Part shown: one piece after another, positions 46,425-57,449 of the stretch | How positions within the stretch are numbered: position 1 is the first letter of the stretch | How the letters are laid out: every line of letters starts with the position of its first letter | From: Pseudisothecium myosuroides | Lineage: Eukaryota > Streptophyta > Bryopsida > Hypnales > Lembophyllaceae | Reading direction: 5' to 3' | DNA: 64,000 nt | Assembly: GCA_951799445.1 (NCBI GenBank) | Contig: CATOGU010000108.1 | Coordinates: forward strand, 372,001 to 436,000 | The notes under the pieces: generated by a model | Databases searched by the model: none | Told to the model about the DNA's origin: nothing | The model's input: only the letters and a program-made list of their open reading frames with translations | Program-made: the position numbers and the translations under genes

Positions 46425-47897
46425 TGTGCCAGAGCGATTGCTCCTGCCGATGGGCATCACGGTTGCTGTACTAAACAACACCCTTGTTGACTTGGTCCCC
46501 CTGAGTCCCAAACCTGTTCCTGGAAGGAAGAGTAAACCTGTGATAGGGCGGGCGAGGATTGTCAACATTGCTTCACTGGCCTCTAGTGTTCCACTGGAGG
46601 TTGCAAGAGAGGTGGTTCCTGATGACGGTGAGTGCAATTCTGACGAAGTGCTAGAGGCCTTACCTTACGAGGCCGAAGAAATAATGAAGTTCTGTCTTGT
46701 CGATCGTATGAGAGCATTTGGTCATTTACCGAGTCTAAACCACTATGAAAAGAAGCGTCTCGATACCAACAAGGAAATTCATTTGGAATCCGTAAGGCGA
46801 GCGAACCGTTTCCTTTACAAGCCCGTCTTTAAATGGATATTTCAGGATGGTCTGCATGCAGTGTATGATGGAGGGGATCCACCTGATGCAGACGAAGAGT
46901 GGGAGGCAGTGGGACGCGGCGTTAGACGGAGGAGGGTGGTGCCTTCGAGCGACGACGAGCTTGAGCTGGGATCGTTGAGTGGTGACGAGGGGGAAGGAGG
47001 ACCAGTGAGCGCCGACGAGAGAGGAAAGGGGCAAATGCCCGTTGAGAGGAGGGGGGAAGGATCAGTGAGCGGCGGCGAGAGGGAATGAGGACGATTGGGC
47101 GACGAAAGGAGGGCGGAAGGGTCGCCAGCTTGTAGCGTCCGAGCTCCCGCAGGTAACATGCCTACATTATTGTCAATGTACATACGAGATAACGAATCTT
47201 GAATTGGCCGGTCACTGACTCTGTGCTTCTCTTGTATTCTGCAGTTTTTCGAGTGCCTGCTGAACCGGTGGCGAAGTCGTCGAATCAGGTAGAAAGGCGG
47301 CGGTATTATGTGGTCTTTGACCTTAATGGAGTTCTTATTCACAGGTCATTCAATGAGTTGAACAGACGCATCGTAACACTTCGACCAAATGTTGGTCATT
47401 TACTTGACTTTGTGCACAGACATGCAAACATTGCATTCTGGAGCAGTATGACACCGGCAAATGTGACGAAGGTATTGAATCAAATGCTGCCGGGGACGTC
47501 TGTTAAGGCGAAGGGCGTGCCTGTTCTCACGCAGGAAGACTGCACAAAGTCGTCCTACAGAGACCCCAAACACCCGGACAGGCCCTACTTCCTCAAGGAT
47601 CTAAATCATTTCGCCACTAAGCTGGGTTTGAGGTCAACCGAGAATGTTCTCCTCGTTGATGATGATCCACTTAAGAACCTCCTGAATGATTGTCATAGCG
47701 CCATTTTCCCCCACAAATTTGATGGAGACTGAAAGGACCAGTACCTTGTGGGGGTGCTCAGTCCTTGGCTTGGAGGTCTGTTTAAGGCACAGGAAGCTGT
47801 GCCAGCGTATGTCAAGAAGCATCCGCTCCACAATGGTCTGCCACCGGCAGTCCCGTTGACCAGACCAGGGTCTGACATTTTGAGGGCAGTAGTTTAG

Positions 47898-49072
47898 TTT
47901 TGGTTTCTCTTCCTCGACGGACTTCATCATGATATCTCACGATCTCCTTTTGGCGTGCATATTATTGCTTGTAGCTGAAAACTCTTGAACATACTGTAAA
48001 TATTGTAAATGCATTTTTCGAAATACTGGACATTCTTTGTTTGTAGGAGGCATTGATTCTGCCTCGTAGTAAATGTGAAAATAAATTTTTTTCCTAAATG
48101 CCTTTGATTAAGATAATTATGAGTTCGAAGAGTTCACCTCGACCTTGACTATTAATCCGCGTGCATGCACATCTAGAGATCTAATGGTATACCATGGAAG
48201 TGGATTCTATCGGTAGATCGGACTGTTCTGGGCATTTATCCTTGTCTTTTAAATCTAATGTGAATGCATTTCCGGTGCATGACCCTCACTTAGAATTGTT
48301 TTCTTACTCTTCGTTCACAGCTTTAATCTAAATTTCGTTCTGAAATTGTTTATCATATTACTCGGACGAGTGGAATTTTTTGAACACCTCATTAGATTTT
48401 AACACTGGGCGTCATCATCTTGCGCGGCAAGCTTCATCAGGAGATCGCACGATACGACGTGACGTGTGAACATTGAAATGTCGTTTCCGTCCTTGTATTG
48501 TCTCGTGATATTGTTTTTGTACTTGTGGATGATAGTGAAGTTGTAGTTGTGCTTCTACTGATTGTTTGGGAGTTCTCCTACAGTTCCGGTTTGCTGAAGT
48601 ACGGATTTGAAATTGATAATTTTGTCCTGTGTCTTCGGCTTGATCGGAAGATCTCACGATCATTTTCCTTTGCATTGAATTATTAGTCTTAGGCGGATTA
48701 TGTAATGTCCATTTTTGTTGCTTCAATCGAATGCAATTGAATTTCTGCTACGTAACTTCCTTTGCTCGAGTATTTTCGGTCTTCTAGTATGTCACCCTAA
48801 ACCTTTTTTTGTATTTGACGCGAATTCTAGATCTGCATCCCTTGTTAGTGCTGTATTCTGGGCTGCAGTGACACCGTAGAAGTATTGCTAATTTCCTTGC
48901 ACTATGCAGCAAATAAGACATTCAGTCGCTGTTCTTCAAATAACTACCCATGCGTATTTTCAATTAGCGGTTCTGTTGTATTGCATATTGGTCGGGGGAT
49001 CTCATGATCAATTGACGTCGTTTTTTGTATGTACATGTCTGGGTGCTGAGGCTTACTTGGTCTTTGCAAAAG
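47898..49072. other. Spacer between the two FCP1-like units, with palindromes
   Basis: Holds degenerate palindromes at 47925 (CATCATGATATCTCACGATC), 48433 (CATCAGGAGATCGCACGAT), 48642 (GATCGGAAGATCTCACGATC) and 48990 (GTCGGGGGATCTCATGATCA). No further exon could be assigned with confidence, though the next gene should have 5' exons here. Confidence 0.5.
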
Positions 49073-49075
49073 GCG

Positions 49076-49639
49076 ATGCTCTTAGTACTAACAGGGGATC
49101 TCTGCGTGAAGGGCGGTGTGGCGGATCTCCCACAGAATATCGAAATTCGGCCCGGCTTCCGTGGTCTTCTCCGACATTTCGTTCAAGAAACTCACTGTGG
49201 TTTGTGGTCCGCAATGCAACCTTCAACACTGGCCGCTCTTCTTCGACGTATTCTACCGCCGGAAATTCTGTCAAGGTTTCTATTTTTTGCCGGGTCTGAC
49301 AATCCACGAAAGAACCAGGTGTATCCCCATCGTCGTGCAATACTGAAGATTGTCTTGAACATTCCTCGGACGCGCAGGGTACTCTTGAATAACAGTGTTG
49401 TAATGCTTGTCCTAGATCCTCTTGATTGGGAACGTCCGCACTTGCTTCGACCGGCGTTGCATGTGAAGGATGATGTAGGTCCTGTAGAGTTAGATCGTCC
49501 GCACATTATAGCACCGCCTTTTGATTGGTCTTGGGCCCCAAAAAAAGATGTAGTTGGAAGTGGACTAGCTGGGTTATATATCACCTGTTTGTTGCATCCA
49601 AATGATTATATAAGTGGCGAATCCACCTTTTCTATCTGA
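49076..49639 (+). CDS. Second FCP1-like protein, catalytic motifs degenerate
   Basis: After an acceptor-like GCAAAAG, a frame of about 187 codons runs from ATG 49076 to the stop at 49637-49639. It follows the FCP1/NIF fold pattern: a hydrophobic strand (LLVLTGDLCV) where the DxD(N)G nucleophile motif belongs, IEIRPGFRGLLRHF, then GLWSAM and LPPEILSRFLFFAG. Further on, VLLNNSVVMLVLDP stands where the family has a DD acid pair. The nucleophile aspartate and the acid pair therefore appear replaced, and phosphatase activity is unlikely. Upstream exons are probably missing from this model. It lies 1.2 kb downstream of the FCP1 domain of the large gene, same strand, and may be a duplicated and diverged end of it. 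Confidence 0.5.
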   Translation: MLLVLTGDLCVKGGVADLPQNIEIRPGFRGLLRHFVQETHCGLWSAMQPSTLAALLRRILPPEILSRFLFFAGSDNPRKNQVYPHRRAILKIVLNIPRTRRVLLNNSVVMLVLDPLDWERPHLLRPALHVKDDVGPVELDRPHIIAPPFDWSWAPKKDVVGSGLAGLYITCLLHPNDYISGESTFSI

Positions 49640-49951
49640 CTGTGATTACACCTTACCAAATGTCTGTAATTGCATTATGTTGCTTCATCCATTCTTTTGT
49701 GTTATGTGATACTTTGGGAAGTATCTTCTGAGCTCTCCCGATCTGTGATGTCGCATATTAATGCAACCCCGGATACAAATGTACCGCTTACAGCAAATGT
49801 CGGAGTTGACATCATCTCAAATTCATTGATTTGTTCGAACACTCTATCCCGAAGGAGTATATTTCCTTGCATCGAGAAATCTCCAGACCACTTAGCATCC
49901 CAAAGCGATTTAAATCTCCTGTGAACGGCATTACGGACTCATTGTACATAC

Positions 49952-49974
49952 CATCGGAAAGATCTCCCGATGGA
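49952..49974. repeat. Right subterminal palindrome
   Basis: CATCGGAAAGATCTCCCGATGG, the last copy, lies 36 bp inside the right terminal inverted repeat and mirrors the left subterminal cluster. A weaker copy (TCGAGAAATCTCCAGA) is at about 49872. Confidence 0.8.
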
Positions 49975-50009
49975 CAGGACCTTCACAAAGTCCAGAATTC
50001 CCCGTAAAT

Positions 50010-50038
50010 TCCAGAAGTAGTTAAATATGGCATAATTT
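50010..50038 (-). repeat. Right terminal inverted repeat (29 bp)
   Basis: Exact reverse complement of 27850-27878 (it ends ATATGGCATAATTT on the plus strand). Just inside, TCCAGAATTCCCCGTAAATT gives a second, direct TCCAGAA word. Confidence 0.85.
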
Positions 50039-53000
50039 TGTATATTTCATTCAAACGATTAAGATAACAAGGGTTTTTTCTCACGATCAAAGAGAAGAAA
50101 CGATACCTTGAAAGATCCCTCCACTAAAACATGATGCTTGTAAAGTATTAACTTAATATTCACAAGTAGAGGATGAAAGAATTAATTAATAAAAATAATG
50201 AAGTTAGTTAGTTTACTAATGGTGAGATGAATTACTAGAGTATGTTTTGGTTTATAAATTATTTTTGGGCTTATTTGTCTAGTGAATTCATACAAGGCAT
50301 AAGTAGGCTTATTTTGTCTTTTGCATTTATACAAGGCATAAGTAAGTTTATCCCTTGAATTCATATAAGACATGGGTGGGTTCTTATATAATTTATGTTG
50401 GGTTTAGGAGCCATTAAATTCACTTCATTTATCAAACTTCTTAAGGTCTTTAGAATGTTCATTTTTTTTCCTAAAACTAGAGATTTATTGTGGAAGAATG
50501 AAAGATTTTAAATTTTTTATATAAATGAATCAACTCCTATTACATTAGCCATCCGTCCTTCATTAATTGAGTTGAATAAATACATTCCTTTATCATAGTC
50601 ATTTTAAAGAATTGAAATTATTTTTAAAGAAAAAATTACATTTAATCAAATGGAAACATATTTTACCAAATATATTTTACTGTCTAGCAAGTGCATTCAA
50701 CTCAAGTAGTTTCATGTTTTTAGAACCTTAATTTGTGGAGTTTGTTACAAAGTTTTAAAGTAAAACACAATTGCCTCTTTAAGCACCTACTTCCTAAAAT
50801 GTATACTATTAATGCATGGAAGGAAACAAAATATACCTTGATATTAGTAGTCACCTTTAGAGTGGACTACCTTAACGAAATGTTCAAATGAATGTTTGTA
50901 CATTAAACAAATGCAAGAGTCACAACAAAAAAATCACATTACCCCTAATTCTAACTCTTTTAGTCCCCCCCCCTCTTCTTATTTAGAATGTTTTTACTCT
51001 ATAATTTATGAGCTCTTGGTATCCTATTTTCAACAATTTGGAGATTCATAATTTACGCATTTTTTCGCCAAAAATGCATGAGAAGGAAATTTTGAATCTT
51101 GACTTTCAATAAGATCCAAAAAAAACACTCATGAAGTTTTGGCTGATGACTTGTGTATTTTAGTCAATCTGTCCATCTTGGATTTAGAATGTCATCCACA
51201 TGTGTCGAAAAATGTCATTGAATATAATATCCTTCTTCTTCTGCTTTATATCCCACGAGGCTTAAAAATACAAATTCTAAGTTATGTTTAAACTTGGAAT
51301 ATCTTTAGTACTTGGGGACTTTAGTTCAAGTTTACATTATTTTCCTAAATCACTTGAACTAAAATATTGAATATTAAAGGCTTTGATAATGGATTTTAAT
51401 AATTTTCCATATTGTTCAATTGTTTAGGGAGATTGCAATTTAAGTAGAAGAATGGGGTCATTAGTGATTGCAAATTAACTAGGCATCATATTCAATAGTC
51501 GTATTTTACTTCGTGACTCCTAAGGTACAATCTAGCAATTATTCTAAGAGATGAGGCATATCTTTTAGTAATAACAATTAATTGCATTAAATGATTTGTA
51601 TCATTCTTGTACCATAGATTTAGCAACAAAACAATTTTTGGAAATACATCCCTTGGTCATTTTTTTAGGAATTAAATGGAGATACCAAAAGAAAATGCAT
51701 AGCTTCAACAACTAAGTATCAACAAGTACTAAAAGGTTTTCATAATGACTCGCTTACAATCACATGTTTTCTTTTAGTAAAAAATGAAATCTTAAAGAAT
51801 ATTTTTATTTTTAGCACCAATTGAATTTCATTTTGCAGCATAGATTAATATTTGAGAGAGAAGTGTAAAAATCTAAGACTTTTGGATAGTGATTCTTTTA
51901 GGGATCCCTCATACAAGAGATCTCTTGTACAAGAGCGTGCTATTTCTTATAGAAATTGCACTTGAAAATTCTTATTTCATGACTTTGATTCAAGTTCAAA
52001 ATCTTGAAACATTCTAGGGGCTCAAATATCCATCTACAATAAGTAAATAGCAAGAAAATCATAGAATTGTGAAAGTGAAATGACATGTGAAGCCATGGAA
52101 ACCTCAACATTCATAATACCACTATTAATACCTCTATAACATTACATTTTTAAACATGAGATGTTGTGGAAGTGTATTAACCTTTGGAACTCCATATTAC
52201 CATTCCATGTTAAACTGTGGACCTTGTGGTTATAATAGTATGGTGAGTCAACTCATCTTACACCAACCATCAGTCCTTCATGGATCAAGTTTAGTAAATA
52301 CATTCATTCATCATGGGCATTTTAATTAATTGAAATTATTTTCAGAAAAAAATCATGTTTGATCAAATCAAAACATATTTTACAACACAGCTACAAATTA
52401 TAACTTGTTCTCACTTCATTCTTTCACCCAACATCAATTTGTATTTTCCTATTTGAAGCCATTCAAGGAGACTCAGGGGAGGGTGAACATCCCTTCTGCA
52501 ATTCATTCTTTTCAGCTGTTCAGTTTGAAAACAAGCCCTCCATCATCCTCCCTAAAACTCCATCGTCTTAGGGAGGCGGAGGGGGAGGGGGAGGGGGAGG
52601 GGGAGGGGGGGCATTTTCGCTGTGAACAAAGTTACTCTTTTTCTCCAACAAATTGAATCATCTTTTTTGTTTGCCCCAAAAATTAAAATGGAAAACAAAA
52701 GAAACACAACACAGGCCATAGGGTACCACTACGGTAAGCACTAACTTTTATTTTGGAAGGGAAGAGGGGGGACTCTGTCGCTGCTGCTGCTCCCAGTTGC
52801 TAAAAGTACCAGTCAAGAAGGTGAGAACGTGTTGAATGTTTCCCTCCTTGAGTCTGGATGGGACTTGACATGCATGAAGCTACTTGCCTTGGGTCTGAAT
52901 GGGATTTGATGTGCATGGAGTCACTCAAGCAAATCACTGTCAACATCCAGCTGGTGACATAAATGGAGTAAAATTTGTTGTGGTAGCTCGCATTAGTTGA

Positions 53001-56000
53001 CATCCAGCACTGATGATAGAAATTGAGTAAAATTTGTTTTGATAGCTCACGTTAGTCATGGATTGAATCTATGCAAGGAACCCCATTTTTTTCCCATCCA
53101 GCCAAGGATGGAGCCTGACAACAAGAACAACTACCACTAAGTTTAAGAATTGTCCCATTCAACGCACCTTACTCTGGGTGCAGGTAGGCACGGGACAATG
53201 ACCGTCTCTTAGTGGACACGTACACACTCGTAATTTGAGTTGCAAGTACAAGGTTCTTTTTGGTTTCCTTTTTCCCTTTCCTTCAACGAGTAAAGAGGAC
53301 ACCCAACATATTCTTTTGCAGCAAAAGAGTTACATGTGATCATGTAGACTTAACCCGAGAGTGATAAAGAGGACAAAAAATGTCTTCACACAATGTCAAG
53401 TCTAATTCAAAGTGTCGTAACTTTTGTGTCCAAGGTCCAAATTCAATAAAACTTATTGGAAAAGTTGCATTTTCCCTTTTGGTTTGTATCGTGAAATTTT
53501 CAAATCAACCCAAGATGTATTGATTCTTTCAAAGCTAACCAAAGTTCACAACCTCAATTTGACTTCACCAAACTGCATTTCAAGGTTGCAACTTCGCAGC
53601 CTTGTATCTCCTTCTTCCGTTGCTTATTTTCAATAAAATTTGTTGGGCTTTGTTGGTCTTGAGGTCTAGTTATTGTGGTGAAGTTTTCATTTCAATTCTA
53701 GTTGTTTTGAATGTTCGGGAGAAGTTCAAAGTTCAAAATTGTGCCATTATTAGAGCTCACTAAACTTTGGGAGCTTGTTTCTCCTTCACACAAAATCCAT
53801 TTTCAATGATTCTTTTTGTAAAAGTTGCATATACTAGTCTAGTTTGCGTGGATAAAATTTCACGTGAATCCAAGAATTAATGAATGACTGAGAAGCATTC
53901 TAATATAAGGAGGTTTGGTTTTAGATGTGGTTTTTGCAACTGCTCTTGAAGATTTTTCACATTTCAAAGTGATTTTGTAGACACAATGAGTGAATTGAAT
54001 GAAAAAAAAATGTCACCAATGTTTTTGTATCCTAATTTTAAATCATTTGGTAGCGTGAAAATTTTTCATTTGAGTAGGTTTAGAATTCAAATCTCACCTC
54101 CAAATGTGTTTTTGAGAAAATTTCAGCATTCATTTTTGACACTAAAACATCATGATCTTGCAATTGATGCAGCCAAATGACTTCCAATTTTGTACATGTC
54201 ATCTATAACATGTACACTTCAAGATTGTTTGGTTGAGATTTGTATAAATTGAAGATAATTAGATCCATAAATCTTCGAAAGCTTAAGACCCTTTGAACCC
54301 TAGAAATTGAATGTCACTTTGGGATTGAACTGAGAGCTTTGAGCTTGCAAGGCAAAACAGACCAACTCAATTTATGATGCAGTTAGTATTTGTTTGTTTT
54401 TGTAAGAATGATGACCCTAAACCTGCTCCACAAGTTAATTTCATGACTCCCACTCCGATCATCCAACTGAGCTGCAAATTTGGGTTCATCTCCATAAACT
54501 TGGGAATTCTGGATAACTAGATTAAGGGGGTCTGCTCTTGACCCCTGAACGCCCATGCCTTCTCAAGTGGGTTTTGAGTTTAGATCATGAAAAAAAGAGC
54601 ATGGGGCTCATAGTTTCCGCAAAGGAATAAAATTGGTTTTTTCTTCAAAATCCAACTTGTGTAGATGTTCAGGGAGTTTTTTTAGTGTGTTTGTTCCCTA
54701 ATTTTGAGCACAAGATTGCATAGGGGTTGTGAGATTACAACAAGAGAAATTTGTATTTTCTTATTCGCGCCATACTACCCTTCCTCACAATGTTTTATAA
54801 ATTTGCACATGATTTTTTTCCCCGGGAAAATGAGGAAGCTTTTTTCTTCCACTCATAGACGTACATGACTTTGAAGACTTCTCAGGAACAACAATATTTA
54901 CTTTTTATAGTAAAAAGATAAAATTTTCAATAGTTAACCCTTTAGTGACCGGCCGACCACTTTTTGATCAATTTTGGGACTCTTGGTCTCCTGCTATTAA
55001 AAATACGTTCGACTATCCAAAAAAACGAAAAGAGTAATGCGATTAGAGTAGTAACATGTGCTTCAAACAAAACCAATTTCAAGGGAATTGGAGCGTCAAT
55101 GAATTAGCTTCGAGGTTGCTAACCCAAATGGCCTGGACCTTCGAATGGAAAGGGTTCAACAAAAATACAAAAAAAAATATCAACCAAATTGTGAGATTTT
55201 GTTCTAACTTGATGTCTTGATAAGGCATGAGTACATTTTTGTAATCTCCTCAATGCCTAGAGTAAACTTATGCATTAGTATTTATGTACCACAAATTCCG
55301 AAGGGTGATTTAAGTCATTGGTTTTTGAGAATTAAAGAAAACAACTCAAACTCTAACAAAGCTCTACGAGCAAATATGGTTGAGAGGTATATTTCACTTT
55401 CTTCAATGTACCAAATCTGCACATTGTAGAAGGGTATTCATTTTGATGATCACAAGTGATCATTTTTTTGAACTTCAAAAATTTCTAACTAATTTCATGA
55501 AGCTTAAGAAAATATGAAACGACTTGAGTTAGATGTCTATTCTACTTGTTTTTTGAGGAAAATTTACTAAAAATTATTTAAAGATGTTTCGCCTCCCCAA
55601 AATTCAATTTTAGCACTTGAAAGGTTGATTTATGAACCTCCTATTTTATTTATAACAATGTGTACCGTTGGATGAGTTTGATTTTTTGTTAGGACCTTGA
55701 AGAATCTCCCTTGCGGAAGTACCTTGTATGGTTTGATCCAAGCCTACATCTTTAGAGTCCCCACAAAATTCATTTTCTCCAAAAACTATGCCCCGCCCTC
55801 CAAATCAACCACGGTTACTAGAGGGTATTAATCGTAGAAATTTGGACATGAATTCTTCGTAAACGGTCAACCAATTTTAAGCGACCATCCCCAATTAAGC
55901 TGGAATTTGAAGTCCGCTATATATGGTCAAGAAGGCAATTAGGAGTTTTGATTGTGGAGAATTTGAAGACGTTTAACACCTAAATGTTCAAGGCCTGGCT

Positions 56001-57440
56001 GTTTAGAGCCTCTAGAAATTTACTATAAGTTGAACAAAAAGCCCACATTTTGATGAGTTGTATCCATTGTTTCCAAACTGTAACCGTACAAATTCAAATT
56101 AGACGTGTTAGGAATCACGTAGGAATAAAAAAACACAACAATATCATTACAAGTTGAGAGGATATGACATTTGAACATAAGGGTGTCAAAACTATGAAAA
56201 ATTTCCAATTCACTTTTCACAAGCCAGACCTAAAAAGTTTAGGGTTCCCCAAAAAATATGAGGTTCAAGGGCCTGTATGAATGACCCCAATCAATTTATG
56301 GCTTCTCGAAATCTACTCTACAAATTTTTTTTAAACGATTTTTTAATGTGAATCTTTCTTCCAGTCCTAGTGCATTTGAGGCCCATTTACTAAAATTGGC
56401 ATATATCAAAATCATACGATTGTTTCTGAACTTAGTGTAAAAACACCTATCGTGCTTTTATACACAAAAAATCCATGACCTCAAAAAAATTTGTAGTACA
56501 AAAAGAAATCAATTGTAGAGTTATCAAAGTTGACTAGTTTACAAATAATCCCAAAGGTCCTTTTTCCAATTTCAACAACTACAACCCTTTAATCTACGGG
56601 ATGAAGTGTACCCAAAGTTTTACCCATGTAATCAATTGAAAGTAGTGTACTTCAAACTTACATGATTGAAAATGTGATTGCTTCTTTTACTTTTGAATTT
56701 AAATATAAGGACCTAGAAATAGTAATTTGTGGCGAGTTTAGGGGGCCACAAACTTACGTGTATTCAAGTATCATTCTTCATATGCTTCAGTTGGATGGAT
56801 TTATTAATACAAGTGAATCTCTCATTGATTTCATGATTACAGATGAGATATAAAATACAAAGACTTTGTTTTGAAGTCACTTTGTATGAGAAAAAAATAA
56901 TGTCCGTGGGTTATTCTAAACAATTCTTTACAGTTTTTGAAAAACAACAAGTTCATGAGGTCAAGGTGGCTTGCTAAAGCATCCTTATTAATGGAGTGAA
57001 CATAATTTAATCACAAAAAACTGAAATGAAAATTTTTAGTTAGATTTTTGTATATGTTCTTTTCTATAATTAAAAATATTCGATTTATTTCATTTGGATT
57101 AAGTGATGCAAAATTTGTTGGTTCCTTGTTCACAAACTCTGAAAGCATGTTCTTGAATTAAACCTTTCCTTTCGCTTTGAATGCTAATATTATTCAATTC
57201 GCAAGATCGAACATCCTAATACTTTTATTCCATGATTTGAAAAGAGTGTACTATAGGGTCCTACGATGCATGTGAGTGGAGATTTTCATATTTTGGACTC
57301 AAATTTTAACAGGATGCACGGACAAGGAATATCTTTCACGTGCACAAATTTCATGACATTTGGAAATATGAGTCAAAAGTTATTGCATGATATGTTGTTT
57401 GTTTCTCAACTGGGGCAGTTCGGGCAGATCTGAAAAAATC
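50039..57440. other. AT-rich repeat-derived region, no gene seen
   Basis: No frame here has domain content. Noted structures: two or three loose units of about 57 bp with ATACAAGGCATAAGTA at about 50290-50390; a diverged repeat present at 50525-50690 and 52237-52390 (shared GTCCTTCAT, AATTGAAATTATTTT and AACATATTTTAC words); and a G-rich run at 52571-52611. From 53 to 57 kb the sequence is AT-rich single-copy-looking DNA with scattered weak repeats. Confidence 0.5.
52571..52611 (+). repeat. (GGGGGA)n run, potential G-quadruplex
   Basis: At least six consecutive GGGG(G)A units on the plus strand form a pure purine tract with enough G-runs for a four-layer quadruplex. It interrupts a plausible but unrecognised short frame. 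Confidence 0.85.
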
Positions 57441-57449
57441 ACTTTTTTT

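Larger units (their letters stand above)
39811..47897 (+). pseudogene. ParB-like plus FCP1-type phosphatase fusion gene with four in-frame stops
   Basis: Seven exons chain in phase: about 39811-40053, 40722-40846, 41878-43201, 43661-45019, 45119-45352, 45478-47152 and 47245-47897, all GT-AG, about 1,870 codons. The true start is unclear: exon 1 has no ATG, and the first is at about 40794. Exon 3 encodes a ParB/sulfiredoxin-like domain (YYIIGGQHTVQAF at about 42907, then a NQD...GEQ motif). Exon 4 encodes a large unrecognised domain. Exons 5-6 are acidic and low-complexity. Exon 7 carries an FCP1/NIF HAD phosphatase domain with FDLNGVL (about 47316; the plant DxNG variant, not DxDG) and LLVDDDPLK (about 47650). 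Stops TGA 45817, TAG 45991, TGA 47086 and TGA 47730 interrupt one continuous frame. 45819 could instead end a first gene. Confidence 0.65.
27850..50038. mobile_element. About 22.2-kb DNA element with 29-bp terminal inverted repeats
   Basis: A perfect 29-bp inverted repeat bounds this block (27850-27878 and 50010-50038; it starts AAATTATGCCATATTTAACT on the left). Flanking dinucleotides are TG on both sides (27848-27849 and 50039-50040), a possible but weak 2-bp target duplication. All copies of the TCGTGGGATCCCACGA-type palindrome lie inside, the outermost within about 60-100 bp of each end. Gene order from the left: transposase-like gene on the minus strand, central spacer, then two genes on the plus strand. 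A 3.4-kb foreign insertion sits in one intron. In-frame stops in both main genes suggest this copy is decaying. I infer a giant DNA transposon, possibly of a new group. Confidence 0.7.

Noticed and set aside
45817..47732. Alternative genetic code or organelle-type U-to-C editing explaining the in-frame TGA/TAG codons.
   Set aside because: The same genes and others use TGA or TAG as apparent normal ends, the region is nuclear with spliceosomal introns, and the transposase at 17389-21023 has no such codons; decay by C-to-T mutation is simpler.
27906..49974. CRISPR-like array from regularly spaced palindromes.
   Set aside because: Repeats are only 16-20 bp, degenerate, irregularly spaced over 22 kb, and lie within eukaryotic introns and exons; there are no spacers of constant length and no cas genes.
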